A stretch of DNA of 9,851 bases. Source: Trebonia sp. (lineage in GTDB: Bacteria; Actinomycetota; Actinomycetes; Streptosporangiales; Streptosporangiaceae). The stretch covers positions 1-9,851 of the forward strand of contig JASHPP010000211.1 of the NCBI GenBank assembly GCA_030038035.1. The letters are read 5' to 3'. The notes below the pieces were generated by a model, which was not told the origin of the DNA, made no database searches, and worked only from the letters and a program-made list of their open reading frames with translations. How positions within the stretch are numbered: position 1 is the stretch's first letter; every line of letters starts with the position of its first letter. The position numbers and the translations under genes were made by a program. Of the stretch, positions 1-5,192 are shown in pieces.

Positions 1-950
1 GCGAGGATCGCGTCGGGCGCGCCGCCGGAATCGCCGCCGACCACGGGCAGCCCGGCCGCCGACGCCTCCAGGTAGACGATGCCGAGGCCCTCCACGTCCA
101 GCCCGCCGCGCCTGGTCCGGCACGGCATGGCGAACACGTCACCGGCCGCGTAGTGGGCCGCGAGCTCGGCGGCGGGGACCGCGCCGGTGAAGCGGACCGA
201 GGGAGCAAGCCGGGAACGTTCGGCCAAATGATGGAGGTGAGCGGAGTACGGCCCGTCGCCGACGATGAGCAGGGCGGCGTCGGGGACCTTCCGCCGCACC
301 TGCGGCCATGCCTTGAGCAGCGTGTCCTGGCCCTTGCGGCGCACCAGGCGGGACACGCAGACCACGACCGGGCGGCCGGCGAGGCCGTAGCGCTCCCTGA
401 TCGCGTCGCGGGCTCGCGGGTCGGGGCTGAACTGCGCCGCGTCGACGCCCGGGTGGAGCTGGGTCATGCGGGCGGCGGCCGCCGGGGTGAGCGCGCGGGA
501 GAGCCGGACCCGGAAGTACTCCCCGAGGTAGGTGACCACGTCGGTCTCCTCGCCGATGCGGCGCAGCAGGTTCCGGGCGCCGGGCAGCGCCGCCCAGCCG
601 GCCTCGTGCCCGTGCGTGATCGCCACGGCCCGCTCCACCCCGGCGCGCCGCAGCGCCGGGGTGATCAGGCCGAGCGGGGCGGCGGCCCCGAAGACCACGG
701 CCCGCGCTTGCCTTGCCCTGGCGATCGCGACCGCACGGCGGATGACCGACGGCTCGGGGACCATCAGCGACGTCGGGTGCCTGACCACCTCGAACGGCTG
801 CCTGGCGTCGAACTCGGCCGCGCCGTCCCACTTCGGGGCGTAGACGGTCAGCAGGTCGGGCGGCAGCCGCAGGGCCAGCGCGTGCACGAACGACTGGATG
901 CCGCCCTGCCTGGGCGGGAAGTCGTTAGTGACGATCAGCGTGCGGCGCAT
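1..950 (-). CDS. pimB: GDP-mannose-dependent phosphatidylinositol-monomannoside mannosyltransferase PimB' (partial, 3' end beyond window)
   Basis: This is a GT4-family, GT-B fold glycosyltransferase that in actinobacteria adds the second mannose to phosphatidylinositol monomannoside on the cytoplasmic face of the membrane, an early step to PIMs, lipomannan and LAM. 316 residues are visible; the usual length is about 380, so roughly the last 65 are missing. The N-terminal glycine-rich acceptor/donor loop (NDFPPRQGGIQS, 9-20) is present. So are HGHE at 113-116, SRLVRRKGQD at 200-209 (donor phosphate contacts R201 and K206), GDGP at 231-234, MPCRTR at 275-280 and the EX7E pair E287/E295. These blocks resemble mycobacterial Rv2188c closely, which is why I name PimB' rather than a generic glycosyltransferase. 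The ATG at 950 is preceded by AGGGG five bases upstream. It lies 38 bp downstream of the NlpC/P60 gene on the same strand, and no Rv2189c-like gene separates them. Confidence 0.88.
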   Translation of the reverse strand, partial: MRRTLIVTNDFPPRQGGIQSFVHALALRLPPDLLTVYAPKWDGAAEFDARQPFEVVRHPTSLMVPEPSVIRRAVAIARARQARAVVFGAAAPLGLITPALRRAGVERAVAITHGHEAGWAALPGARNLLRRIGEETDVVTYLGEYFRVRLSRALTPAAAARMTQLHPGVDAAQFSPDPRARDAIRERYGLAGRPVVVCVSRLVRRKGQDTLLKAWPQVRRKVPDAALLIVGDGPYSAHLHHLAERSRLAPSVRFTGAVPAAELAAHYAAGDVFAMPCRTRRGGLDVEGLGIVYLEASAAGLPVVGGDSGGAPDAIL

Positions 951-988
951 GGCGCCCCTGAGTATAGGGGGCGTCATCCCATCGGGCG
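951..988 (-). promoter_or_regulatory. candidate internal promoter for pimB
   Basis: The 38-bp gap between the NlpC/P60 stop and the pimB start holds TATACT on the minus strand (966 down to 961), 5 of 6 matches to the -10 consensus, with ten bases from its end to the ATG. Transcription from it would start within about four bases of the start codon, giving a nearly leaderless mRNA. A convincing -35 is not visible: CTGACG at 992-987 would need a 20-bp spacer. The AGGGG beside the ATG suggests that the gene can also be read from the upstream transcript. Confidence 0.35.
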
Positions 989-2044
989 TCAGGGGCGGGC
1001 GGCACCGTCGAAATTGTCCGCGTACCAGGGCGTGTCCATGGGTATTTTCTCCACGTCCATGCCCGGTTGCGGCGAGTCGATGATGTACCCGTCGCCGACG
1101 TACATCGCGACGTGCCCGATGCCGTTGTAGTACAGCAGGTCTCCTGGCTCGATCGACGACAGCGAGATGTGCGGCAGCGCGGCCCACTGCTCGTAGGTGT
1201 CGCGCGGGATCGTGACGCCAGCCGCCGCCCAGGCCTGCATCACCAGGCCGGAGCAGTCGAAGCCGAGATCGCACGGTCCCGTCCCGCCGTAGACGTAGGG
1301 GCAGCCGAGCTGGGCGTAGGCGTAGGCGACCGCGGTGTCCGCCTGCGTGCCGGTCGGCCCGGTGTACTGCTCGGGGCTGGCCGAGCCGTCGGCCCCGCCG
1401 AGTGAGTTCTGCTCCACCGCCGCCTGCTGCTGCGCGGTCAGCGTGGCGAGCGTCGCCTTCTCGCTGTTGAGCAGCTTGGCGATCGAGTCCTTGGTGGCCG
1501 CCCGCTGGGCGGCAAGCTGGCTGATGCCGTACTCGGTGCGCTCCTGTTCGGCCTGGACCGCGCCGAGTTCCTGCGCGTCGGCGAGGAAGTTCTCTGTCTC
1601 CAGGTTCCGCTCGCCGGTCAGCTGCATGACCATCGACGCCTCGGACAGCACCGTGGTCGGGTCGTTCGAGGTGAGCAGGCCGGCCAGCGACGTGGAGGCG
1701 GAATCCTCGTAGGCGGCGTCGGCGATCTGCACGACCTGGACCCGCGCCGCGTCGTACTTGGCCTGCGCGGTGACGATCTCCTTGTTCACCTGGCTGAGCC
1801 TGGACTTGGCGGCGCTCAGCTCCTGCGCCACCTCGTCATATTGCTCGACAGCCTTGTTGAATTGCGCGGTGAGCGTATTGATCCGCGCCTGCACCTGGCT
1901 GATCGTCGGCTTCGGCTCCGCCCCGGCGACCTGGGAGACCCCGGCAGCGAGCCCGCCGGCCACCAGGAAAGTGACGCCAACCACGACGCCTCGCCGTGCT
2001 TTTGACACATAGGTCGTAAGCCGCGTACGCAACGTGACTGCCAC
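989..2044 (-). CDS. ripC: secreted NlpC/P60 peptidoglycan endopeptidase with N-terminal coiled coil (RipC-like)
   Basis: This 351-residue protein should cleave peptide stems of peptidoglycan (D-Glu-to-diamino-acid bond in this family) outside the membrane during growth or division. Residues 1-42 form an export signal: basic start, hydrophobic stretch about 19-40, then VAGAEP with likely cleavage near 42. Residues 46-212 are rich in Q, E, A, K and heptad leucines and read as an autoinhibitory or FtsEX-binding coiled coil, as known for RipC/PcsB-type hydrolases. A linker leads to the NlpC/P60 domain at 235-351, with catalytic Cys264 in FDCSGLV and His311 in GHVAMYVG; D323 is a candidate third residue. 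C248 and C258 are extra cysteines that may pair. Position and architecture match Rv2190c. The start is GTG; a stop lies three codons upstream. AAGGAG sits only one base before the GTG, while GGTGA lies six bases away, so TTG at codon 5 or GTG at codon 13 cannot be excluded. Confidence 0.85.
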   Translation of the reverse strand: MAVTLRTRLTTYVSKARRGVVVGVTFLVAGGLAAGVSQVAGAEPKPTISQVQARINTLTAQFNKAVEQYDEVAQELSAAKSRLSQVNKEIVTAQAKYDAARVQVVQIADAAYEDSASTSLAGLLTSNDPTTVLSEASMVMQLTGERNLETENFLADAQELGAVQAEQERTEYGISQLAAQRAATKDSIAKLLNSEKATLATLTAQQQAAVEQNSLGGADGSASPEQYTGPTGTQADTAVAYAYAQLGCPYVYGGTGPCDLGFDCSGLVMQAWAAAGVTIPRDTYEQWAALPHISLSSIEPGDLLYYNGIGHVAMYVGDGYIIDSPQPGMDVEKIPMDTPWYADNFDGAARP

Positions 2045-2091
2045 GCTCCTTCACCGTGCGCCGGCCGGACAGGACTCCTAGCCCGGACAAT

Positions 2092-2121
2092 AGCGGATCC
2101 GCTGTCACCGTGTGTAGTGAC
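2092..2121. promoter_or_regulatory. adjacent palindrome and inverted repeat upstream of the NlpC/P60 gene
   Basis: AGCGGATCCGCT at 2092-2103 is a perfect 12-bp palindrome. Directly beside it GTCAC (2104-2108) and GTGAC (2117-2121) form an inverted repeat with an 8-bp spacer. Both lie in the probable 5' leader of the NlpC/P60 gene, 48-77 bp before its start. They may be protein-binding sites; the minus-strand reading GTGACAGCG is close to the GTCACAGCG-like box I recall for the cell-wall regulator MtrA, but this is only a resemblance. Confidence 0.3.
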
Positions 2122-2151
2122 TGCAGAAAGACGCGTTTTCAAACTGTGGCT

Positions 2152-2180
2152 AGGCTATTGAGTAAGCCGGAGGGCTTCAA
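2152..2180 (-). promoter_or_regulatory. candidate sigma70-type promoter for the NlpC/P60 gene
   Basis: On the minus strand TTGAAG (2180-2175) is followed after exactly 17 bases by TAGCCT (2157-2152), which fits the actinobacterial TAnnnT -10. Transcription would begin near 2145 and give a leader of about 100 bases. The whole gap 2045-2275 has lower GC than the flanking genes and holds no ORF I would support; this is the best promoter match in it. Confidence 0.35.
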
Positions 2181-2275
2181 CCGATTCCAGCAATCCCGAC
2201 GTTCCGGTTACGGGTATCCGATTCACGCTGAGCGACGAGGAATGGTCCCGTATAATCAGCTGCCTTTGTGCGGTT

Positions 2276-2458
2276 TCACGAGGCTTTCGCCATGCGCGGC
2301 GCGTATCGCAGCGGCGGGATCATCCCCGCGTTGGCGAGCACGGCCAGTGCCCGCAGCTCCGCGGGGCCGAGCTCGGGCTGCTGGGCGACGATGACCGCCA
2401 CGGCGCAGTTGCCGCAGGCGGGGCCGCGCGCCTCGCACCGGCCGCAGTCGATAATCAT
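2276..2458 (-). CDS. small four-cysteine protein, conserved hypothetical, possible zinc binder
   Basis: This is a 60-residue protein of unknown function. Its N-terminus carries C5-x2-C8-x6-C15-x2-C18, a pattern typical of a structural zinc knuckle. The remainder looks helical (ELGPAELRALAVLANAG, about 29-45) and ends in PPLRYAPRMAKAS. I recall similar short actinobacterial proteins with the cysteine block followed by a 'RALxVLAxAGxxPPLR' segment beside NlpC/P60 genes, but I cannot name a family. I chose the ATG at 2458 because AGGAG lies six bases before it; the in-frame ATG at 2479 and longer forms have no ribosome-binding site. It is upstream of the NlpC/P60 gene on the same strand, 231 bp away, and diverges from the exonuclease gene. 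It could be DNA- or protein-binding; nothing in the sequence decides. Confidence 0.65.
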   Translation of the reverse strand: MIIDCGRCEARGPACGNCAVAVIVAQQPELGPAELRALAVLANAGMIPPLRYAPRMAKAS

Positions 2459-2482
2459 TTCAGTCTCCTCGTGGCTCATGCC

Positions 2483-2498
2483 CGGCAATGCGTTGCCG
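2483..2498. promoter_or_regulatory. inverted repeat in the divergent promoter region
   Basis: CGGCAA-TGCG-TTGCCG is a perfect 6-bp inverted repeat around a 4-base centre. It sits 25 bp upstream of the four-cysteine gene and about 50 bp upstream of the exonuclease gene, where an operator for either would be expected. It could equally be a small RNA hairpin. No clear -10 or -35 pair was found beside it on either strand. Confidence 0.3.
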
Positions 2499-2520
2499 TG
2501 ACCGATAGCACACACCGTAG

Positions 2521-2567
2521 AGCCGGCCACTGACATTCCGGGTGGCCGGAATGTCGGTGGCCCGGCT
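2521..2567. repeat. long inverted repeat (hairpin) over the exonuclease start
   Basis: The arm at 2521-2539 pairs with 2548-2567 around an 8-base loop (2540-2547). The inner 15 pairs are continuous apart from one A/G difference that becomes G-U in one transcript, and the outer part continues to AGCCGG/CCCGGCT with a single bulged base. The start codons at 2542, 2551 and 2557 all lie in the loop or right arm, so a transcript from upstream would hide them. Confidence 0.7.
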
Positions 2568-3426
2568 TACCGTGGTGAACGTGACAGACAGCCGCAGCGG
2601 GTCGCGCGCGCCGGACAGCGCCAGCCTCCGGCTGTGCGACCTTGACTTCGCGGTGGTCGACGTCGAGACGACCGGCTGGTCGCCAGGCGAGGCGGGCATC
2701 ACGGAGATCGGCGCTGTCCTGCTGCGCCGCGGCCAGGTTGTCGCGGAGTTCGCGTCGCTGGTCAACCCGGGTACGCCGGTGCCCGGGCCGATCACCGAGC
2801 TCACCGGGATCAGCGACCAGATGCTGGCCGTCGCACCGCCGGCCGGCGCCGTCCTGCCCGGCTTGCTCGCGTTCGCGCAGGGGGCCGTGCTCGCGGCGCA
2901 CAACGCCCGGTTCGACCTCGGGTTCCTGACCGCGGCGTGCGCCGCCGCCGGCCTGCCCTGGCCCGGCTTCGAGGTGCTGGACACGGTGCGGCTCGCCAGG
3001 CAGCTGATGGCCACCCCGGGGGAGGTGCCTGACTGCAAGCTGGCGACGCTCGCCGATTACTTCGGCGCCACGGAACAGCCATCGCACCGGGCGCTCGCCG
3101 ACGCGCGGGCCACGGCGGCCGTGCTGTGGCAACTGCTGCGGCGGCTGGCCGACCGGGAGATCTACACGCTCGGCGAGCTGACGGCGTGGCTCGCCGACCG
3201 GGAAGCCGAAGCGGCGGCCGCGCAGGCGGCTCAGGCGGCTCAGGCGGCTCAGGCGGAGGGGCGGAGGTGGCGCCGCCGGCGGGCGCGGGCGCTGCGCACG
3301 CTGTTGCGCTGGCGGAGAGATAAGGTGGCCGCGTTACCGGACGGTCACGGCGCGCCGCGCGACCGGATGGTGAGCCGCGCCCAACGAACACCGGGAGGCA
3401 GCCAGTGGTCACCGCCATCGTCTTGA
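2551..3426 (+). CDS. DEDDh 3'-5' exonuclease (DnaQ/epsilon-like), no GIY-YIG domain
   Basis: This soluble nuclease of about 291 residues belongs to the DnaQ-like DEDDh group, which removes nucleotides from DNA 3' ends with two metal ions. All motifs are intact: Exo I DVETTG (D37, E39), Exo II HNARFD (D122) and Exo III HRALADARAT (H179, D184). The catalytic domain spans about 30-200. In the syntenic mycobacterial gene Rv2191 and many actinobacterial relatives the exonuclease is followed by a UvrC-like GIY-YIG domain. Here the protein ends after an alanine/glutamine repeat (about 219-234), an arginine-rich stretch (RRWRRRRAR) and an unconserved tail. The start is uncertain: ATG 2551 has GGGTGG five bases upstream, but GTG at 2542, 2557, 2572, 2575 and 2581 are in frame and conservation begins only near residue 28. 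The 3' end overlaps the next gene by 22 bp, suggesting translational coupling. Confidence 0.8.
   Translation: MSVARLTVVNVTDSRSGSRAPDSASLRLCDLDFAVVDVETTGWSPGEAGITEIGAVLLRRGQVVAEFASLVNPGTPVPGPITELTGISDQMLAVAPPAGAVLPGLLAFAQGAVLAAHNARFDLGFLTAACAAAGLPWPGFEVLDTVRLARQLMATPGEVPDCKLATLADYFGATEQPSHRALADARATAAVLWQLLRRLADREIYTLGELTAWLADREAEAAAAQAAQAAQAAQAEGRRWRRRRARALRTLLRWRRDKVAALPDGHGAPRDRMVSRAQRTPGGSQWSPPSS
3223..3258 (+). repeat. 9-bp tandem repeat within the exonuclease gene
   Basis: CAGGCGGCT occurs three times in perfect tandem (3223-3249) and a fourth degenerate unit CAGGCGGAG follows. It encodes AQAAQAAQA-type residues in the linker after the catalytic domain. The 9-bp period keeps the frame, so copy number could vary between strains without breaking the gene. 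Confidence 0.85.
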
Positions 3427-3689
3427 TCAAGGCCGAGATTGCGCGCATTCCCGAGGTCGCCGAAGTCATCGCGCAGATCCCGGCGGTGAGCGAGGTCTAT
3501 TCGATCACCGGTGACTACGACCTGGTGGCCATCGTCCGGGTGCGGGCGCACGATGAACTCGCCGACGTGATCCCCGGCGGGCTCAACAAGGTGCCCGGCA
3601 TCACCGCGACCCAGACGCACATCGCGTTCCGTACGTACTCCCGGCACGACCTCGAGGCCGCGTTCTCCATCGGCCTCGCCGACGCCTGA
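3405..3689 (+). CDS. stand-alone Lrp/AsnC ligand-binding (RAM) domain protein
   Basis: This 94-residue protein consists of the RAM (alpha-beta sandwich) half of Lrp/AsnC regulators without the DNA-binding helix-turn-helix. Family hallmarks are the opening strand TAIVLIKAE (3-11), helix IPEVAEVIAQIP (15-26), TGDYDL at 35-40, and VPGITATQTHIAFRTYS (63-79). In known members this fold makes dimers or octamers and binds an amino acid at subunit interfaces; single-domain forms may sense ligands or modulate full-length Lrp proteins. The tryptophan gene trpD lies convergently next door, but no functional link is shown. The GTG start has GGGAGG six bases upstream, lying inside the end of the exonuclease gene, so the two are probably cotranscribed. 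A hairpin follows the stop by 11 bp. The ligand cannot be read from sequence. Confidence 0.85.
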   Translation: MVTAIVLIKAEIARIPEVAEVIAQIPAVSEVYSITGDYDLVAIVRVRAHDELADVIPGGLNKVPGITATQTHIAFRTYSRHDLEAAFSIGLADA

Positions 3690-3700
3690 CGAGCGCACGC

Positions 3701-3726
3701 CGTCGCGCGGGGCGGGTGGCGCGACG
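3701..3726 (+). terminator. hairpin after the Lrp-type gene, probable intrinsic-like terminator without U-run
   Basis: CGTCGCGC (3701-3708) pairs perfectly with GCGCGACG (3719-3726) around a 10-base loop, starting 11 bp after the Lrp-type stop codon. No T-run follows, as is common for actinobacterial terminators. The rest of the convergent gap, up to 3877, is comparatively AT-rich with no gene that I can support; AAGTG-C-CACTT near 3769-3779 is a further short inverted repeat. Confidence 0.5.
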
Positions 3727-3877
3727 CGGCTCCCTTACCCATTTCACTTACGCACCGCGAGTCCCACAAGTGCCACTTTGGACACTCTGTGCATGGACAA
3801 ATCGGGCATAACGGACGACAAAAGGTCATGGAGTGTGCCAAGTCGCAGGCCAGTGGCTCCTGTGACGTATGAGGTTC

Positions 3878-3944
3878 GCGTCGGGGCGGCCGTCAGGCAG
3901 GCGGCAGGCAGGCGGCGTCGGGGCGGCCGTCAGGCAGGCGGCAG
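3878..3944. repeat. 37-bp-period tandem repeat at the 3' end of trpD
   Basis: A 30-bp segment at 3878-3907 is repeated exactly at 3915-3944, giving a 37-bp period and about 1.8 copies. The second copy contains the trpD stop codon (TGA on the minus strand, 3932-3930) and the first copy lies just downstream of the gene. Within each copy CAGGCAGG/GGCAGG sub-repeats occur. This looks like a local duplication by replication slippage. Confidence 0.9.
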
Positions 3945-5120
3945 CGGGGCAGCGGGGGCAGGACGGGGGCGGGGGGCGGCGGCCAGGCGCTGGCTGGTCT
4001 CGGACCAGCGGGTGAGGAGCTGGCGCGCGGCGCCGGAGTCGATCGCTTCGGCGGCACGGGCCAGGCCGTCGGCCAGCGCCTTGGCTAGCGCGTCGGCGAC
4101 GGCAGAGGAACCTGGGGCCGGTGGGGCGTCGGAGGTGAGCGGCGCGGACGGCGCGGAAGAAGACACGGAAGGAGAGCCCGCGGCGGGGGCGGACGGCACG
4201 AAGGGCAGTCCTTCGGCGGCCGCCAGGGCGGCGGCGGCGTTGAGCAGGACGATGTCGCGAACCGGACCGGGCTCGCCGGACAGCACCGAGCGGACCACGG
4301 CCGCGTTGTGCGCCGCGTCGCCACCGCGCAGGTCGGCGAGCGACGCCCGGGGCAGCCCCAGCGGCAGCGGGTCGAATTCGGCCGCCGACACGGTCCCGCC
4401 GGCGACGACCCACACGGACGACTCGCCGGTCGTGGACAGCTCGTCGAGTCCGCCGCCGTGGAACACGATCGCCGAGTTGCCGCGCGCCGCGAGGACGCCG
4501 GCCAGCACCGGACCCATCCGCGGATCCGCGACGCCCACCGCCAGCGCGGCGGGCTTGGCGGGATTGGTCAGCGGGCCGAGGTAGTTGAACGCGGTCGGCA
4601 CCCCCAGGTCGCGGCGCACCGGGCCGGCGTGCCGCAGCGCGGGGTGGTAGAGGGGGGCGAACAGGAAGGCCACGCCGAGCTCGCCGAACAGCGTCTGCGT
4701 CGCGGCCGGCGGCAGGTCGATCACCACGCCCAGCGCCTCGAGCACGTCCGCCGCCCCGCACGCCGACGACGCGGCCCGGTTCCCGTGCTTGACCATGCGG
4801 GCGCCGGCCGCCGCCGCGACGATCGTCCCCATCGTGGACACGTTGACCGTGTGCGCGCCATCGCCGCCGGTTCCGACCAGGTCGGTGACCGGGCCGGGGA
4901 CCGTGATCGGGGTGGCATGCGCAAGCATGGCGGCGGCCAGGCCGGACATCTCCTCGGAGGTCTCCCCCTTGGCCCGCAGCGCCACGCCGAACCCGGCGAT
5001 CTGGGCAGGCGTCGCCGCCCCCTCCATGATCTCGTTCATCGCCCAGGCCGTCTCGTCGGCGCTGAGCGCCTGGCCGCCGATCAGCGCGCGGATGAGTGCG
5101 GGCCAGCTCAGCGAGTCCAT
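3930..5120 (-). CDS. trpD: anthranilate phosphoribosyltransferase with low-complexity insertion and Pro/Ala-rich tail
   Basis: TrpD joins anthranilate to phosphoribosyl pyrophosphate, the second committed step of tryptophan synthesis, in the cytoplasm. From the ATG at 5120 it has 396 residues against about 345-370 normally. PRPP-binding GTGGD (83-87), NVST (93-96) and KHGNRAASS (111-119) are intact, as are the anthranilate-side RR (168-169), [10 protein letters not shown] (178-187) and the metal-binding LDE (D226, E227). Two features explain the extra length: about 33 residues of Pro/Ala/Ser (roughly 309-341) inserted just before the last helical segment [13 protein letters not shown], and a tail ending [17 protein letters not shown] 5120 is preferred over GTG 5129 because AGGTG lies six bases before the ATG. 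It follows the receiver gene by 72 bp on the same strand and converges on the Lrp-type gene. Confidence 0.95.
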   Translation of the reverse strand: MDSLSWPALIRALIGGQALSADETAWAMNEIMEGAATPAQIAGFGVALRAKGETSEEMSGLAAAMLAHATPITVPGPVTDLVGTGGDGAHTVNVSTMGTIVAAAAGARMVKHGNRAASSACGAADVLEALGVVIDLPPAATQTLFGELGVAFLFAPLYHPALRHAGPVRRDLGVPTAFNYLGPLTNPAKPAALAVGVADPRMGPVLAGVLAARGNSAIVFHGGGLDELSTTGESSVWVVAGGTVSAAEFDPLPLGLPRASLADLRGGDAAHNAAVVRSVLSGEPGPVRDIVLLNAAAALAAAEGLPFVPSAPAAGSPSVSSSAPSAPLTSDAPPAPGSSAVADALAKALADGLARAAEAIDSGAARQLLTRWSETSQRLAAAPRPRPAPAAPLPPA

Positions 5121-5129
5121 CGGCGGCAC

Positions 5130-5192
5130 CTATCGGGGAGAAACGGGGGCGGGGAGAGAAGGCGGGGTCCGTTCGGGATATATATGAATTTG
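5130..5192 (-). promoter_or_regulatory. trpD leader: AT-rich promoter candidate followed by C-rich, G-poor tract
   Basis: The gap between the receiver stop and trpD has an abrupt AT-rich block, ATATATAT at 5178-5185, offering a TATATA -10 for trpD although no clear -35 is visible. Downstream in the transcript, 5167-5135 is almost purely pyrimidine with four C-runs (opposite G-runs 5135-5138, 5145-5149, 5151-5154 and 5164-5167). Such C-rich, G-poor RNA is the kind of site Rho binds. No Trp-rich leader peptide or T-box could be recognised. Confidence 0.4.

Noticed and set aside
153..1130. Long plus-strand open frame opposite pimB
   Set aside because: It is an antisense shadow: composition is arginine/glycine/aspartate-rich without domain signals, while the minus frame gives a complete glycosyltransferase match and runs across two real genes.
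2045..2275. c-di-AMP (ydaO-type) riboswitch upstream of the NlpC/P60 gene, a common actinobacterial arrangement
   Set aside because: Only scattered fragments (GGGACC, GTGAATC) resemble conserved blocks, and the diagnostic 3' part with the CAGCU-ACC-CGUAGGC-like core is absent. A covariance-model search would settle it.
3778..4584. Plus-strand open frame opposite the trpD 3' half
   Set aside because: Low-complexity Ala/Ser/Arg translation with no motif; trpD on the other strand is unambiguous.
5135..5167. Definite G-quadruplex on the plus strand
   Set aside because: Four G-runs exist, but one loop is nine bases, outside the usual 1-7 rule, so it is mentioned only as an alternative reading of the C-rich leader.
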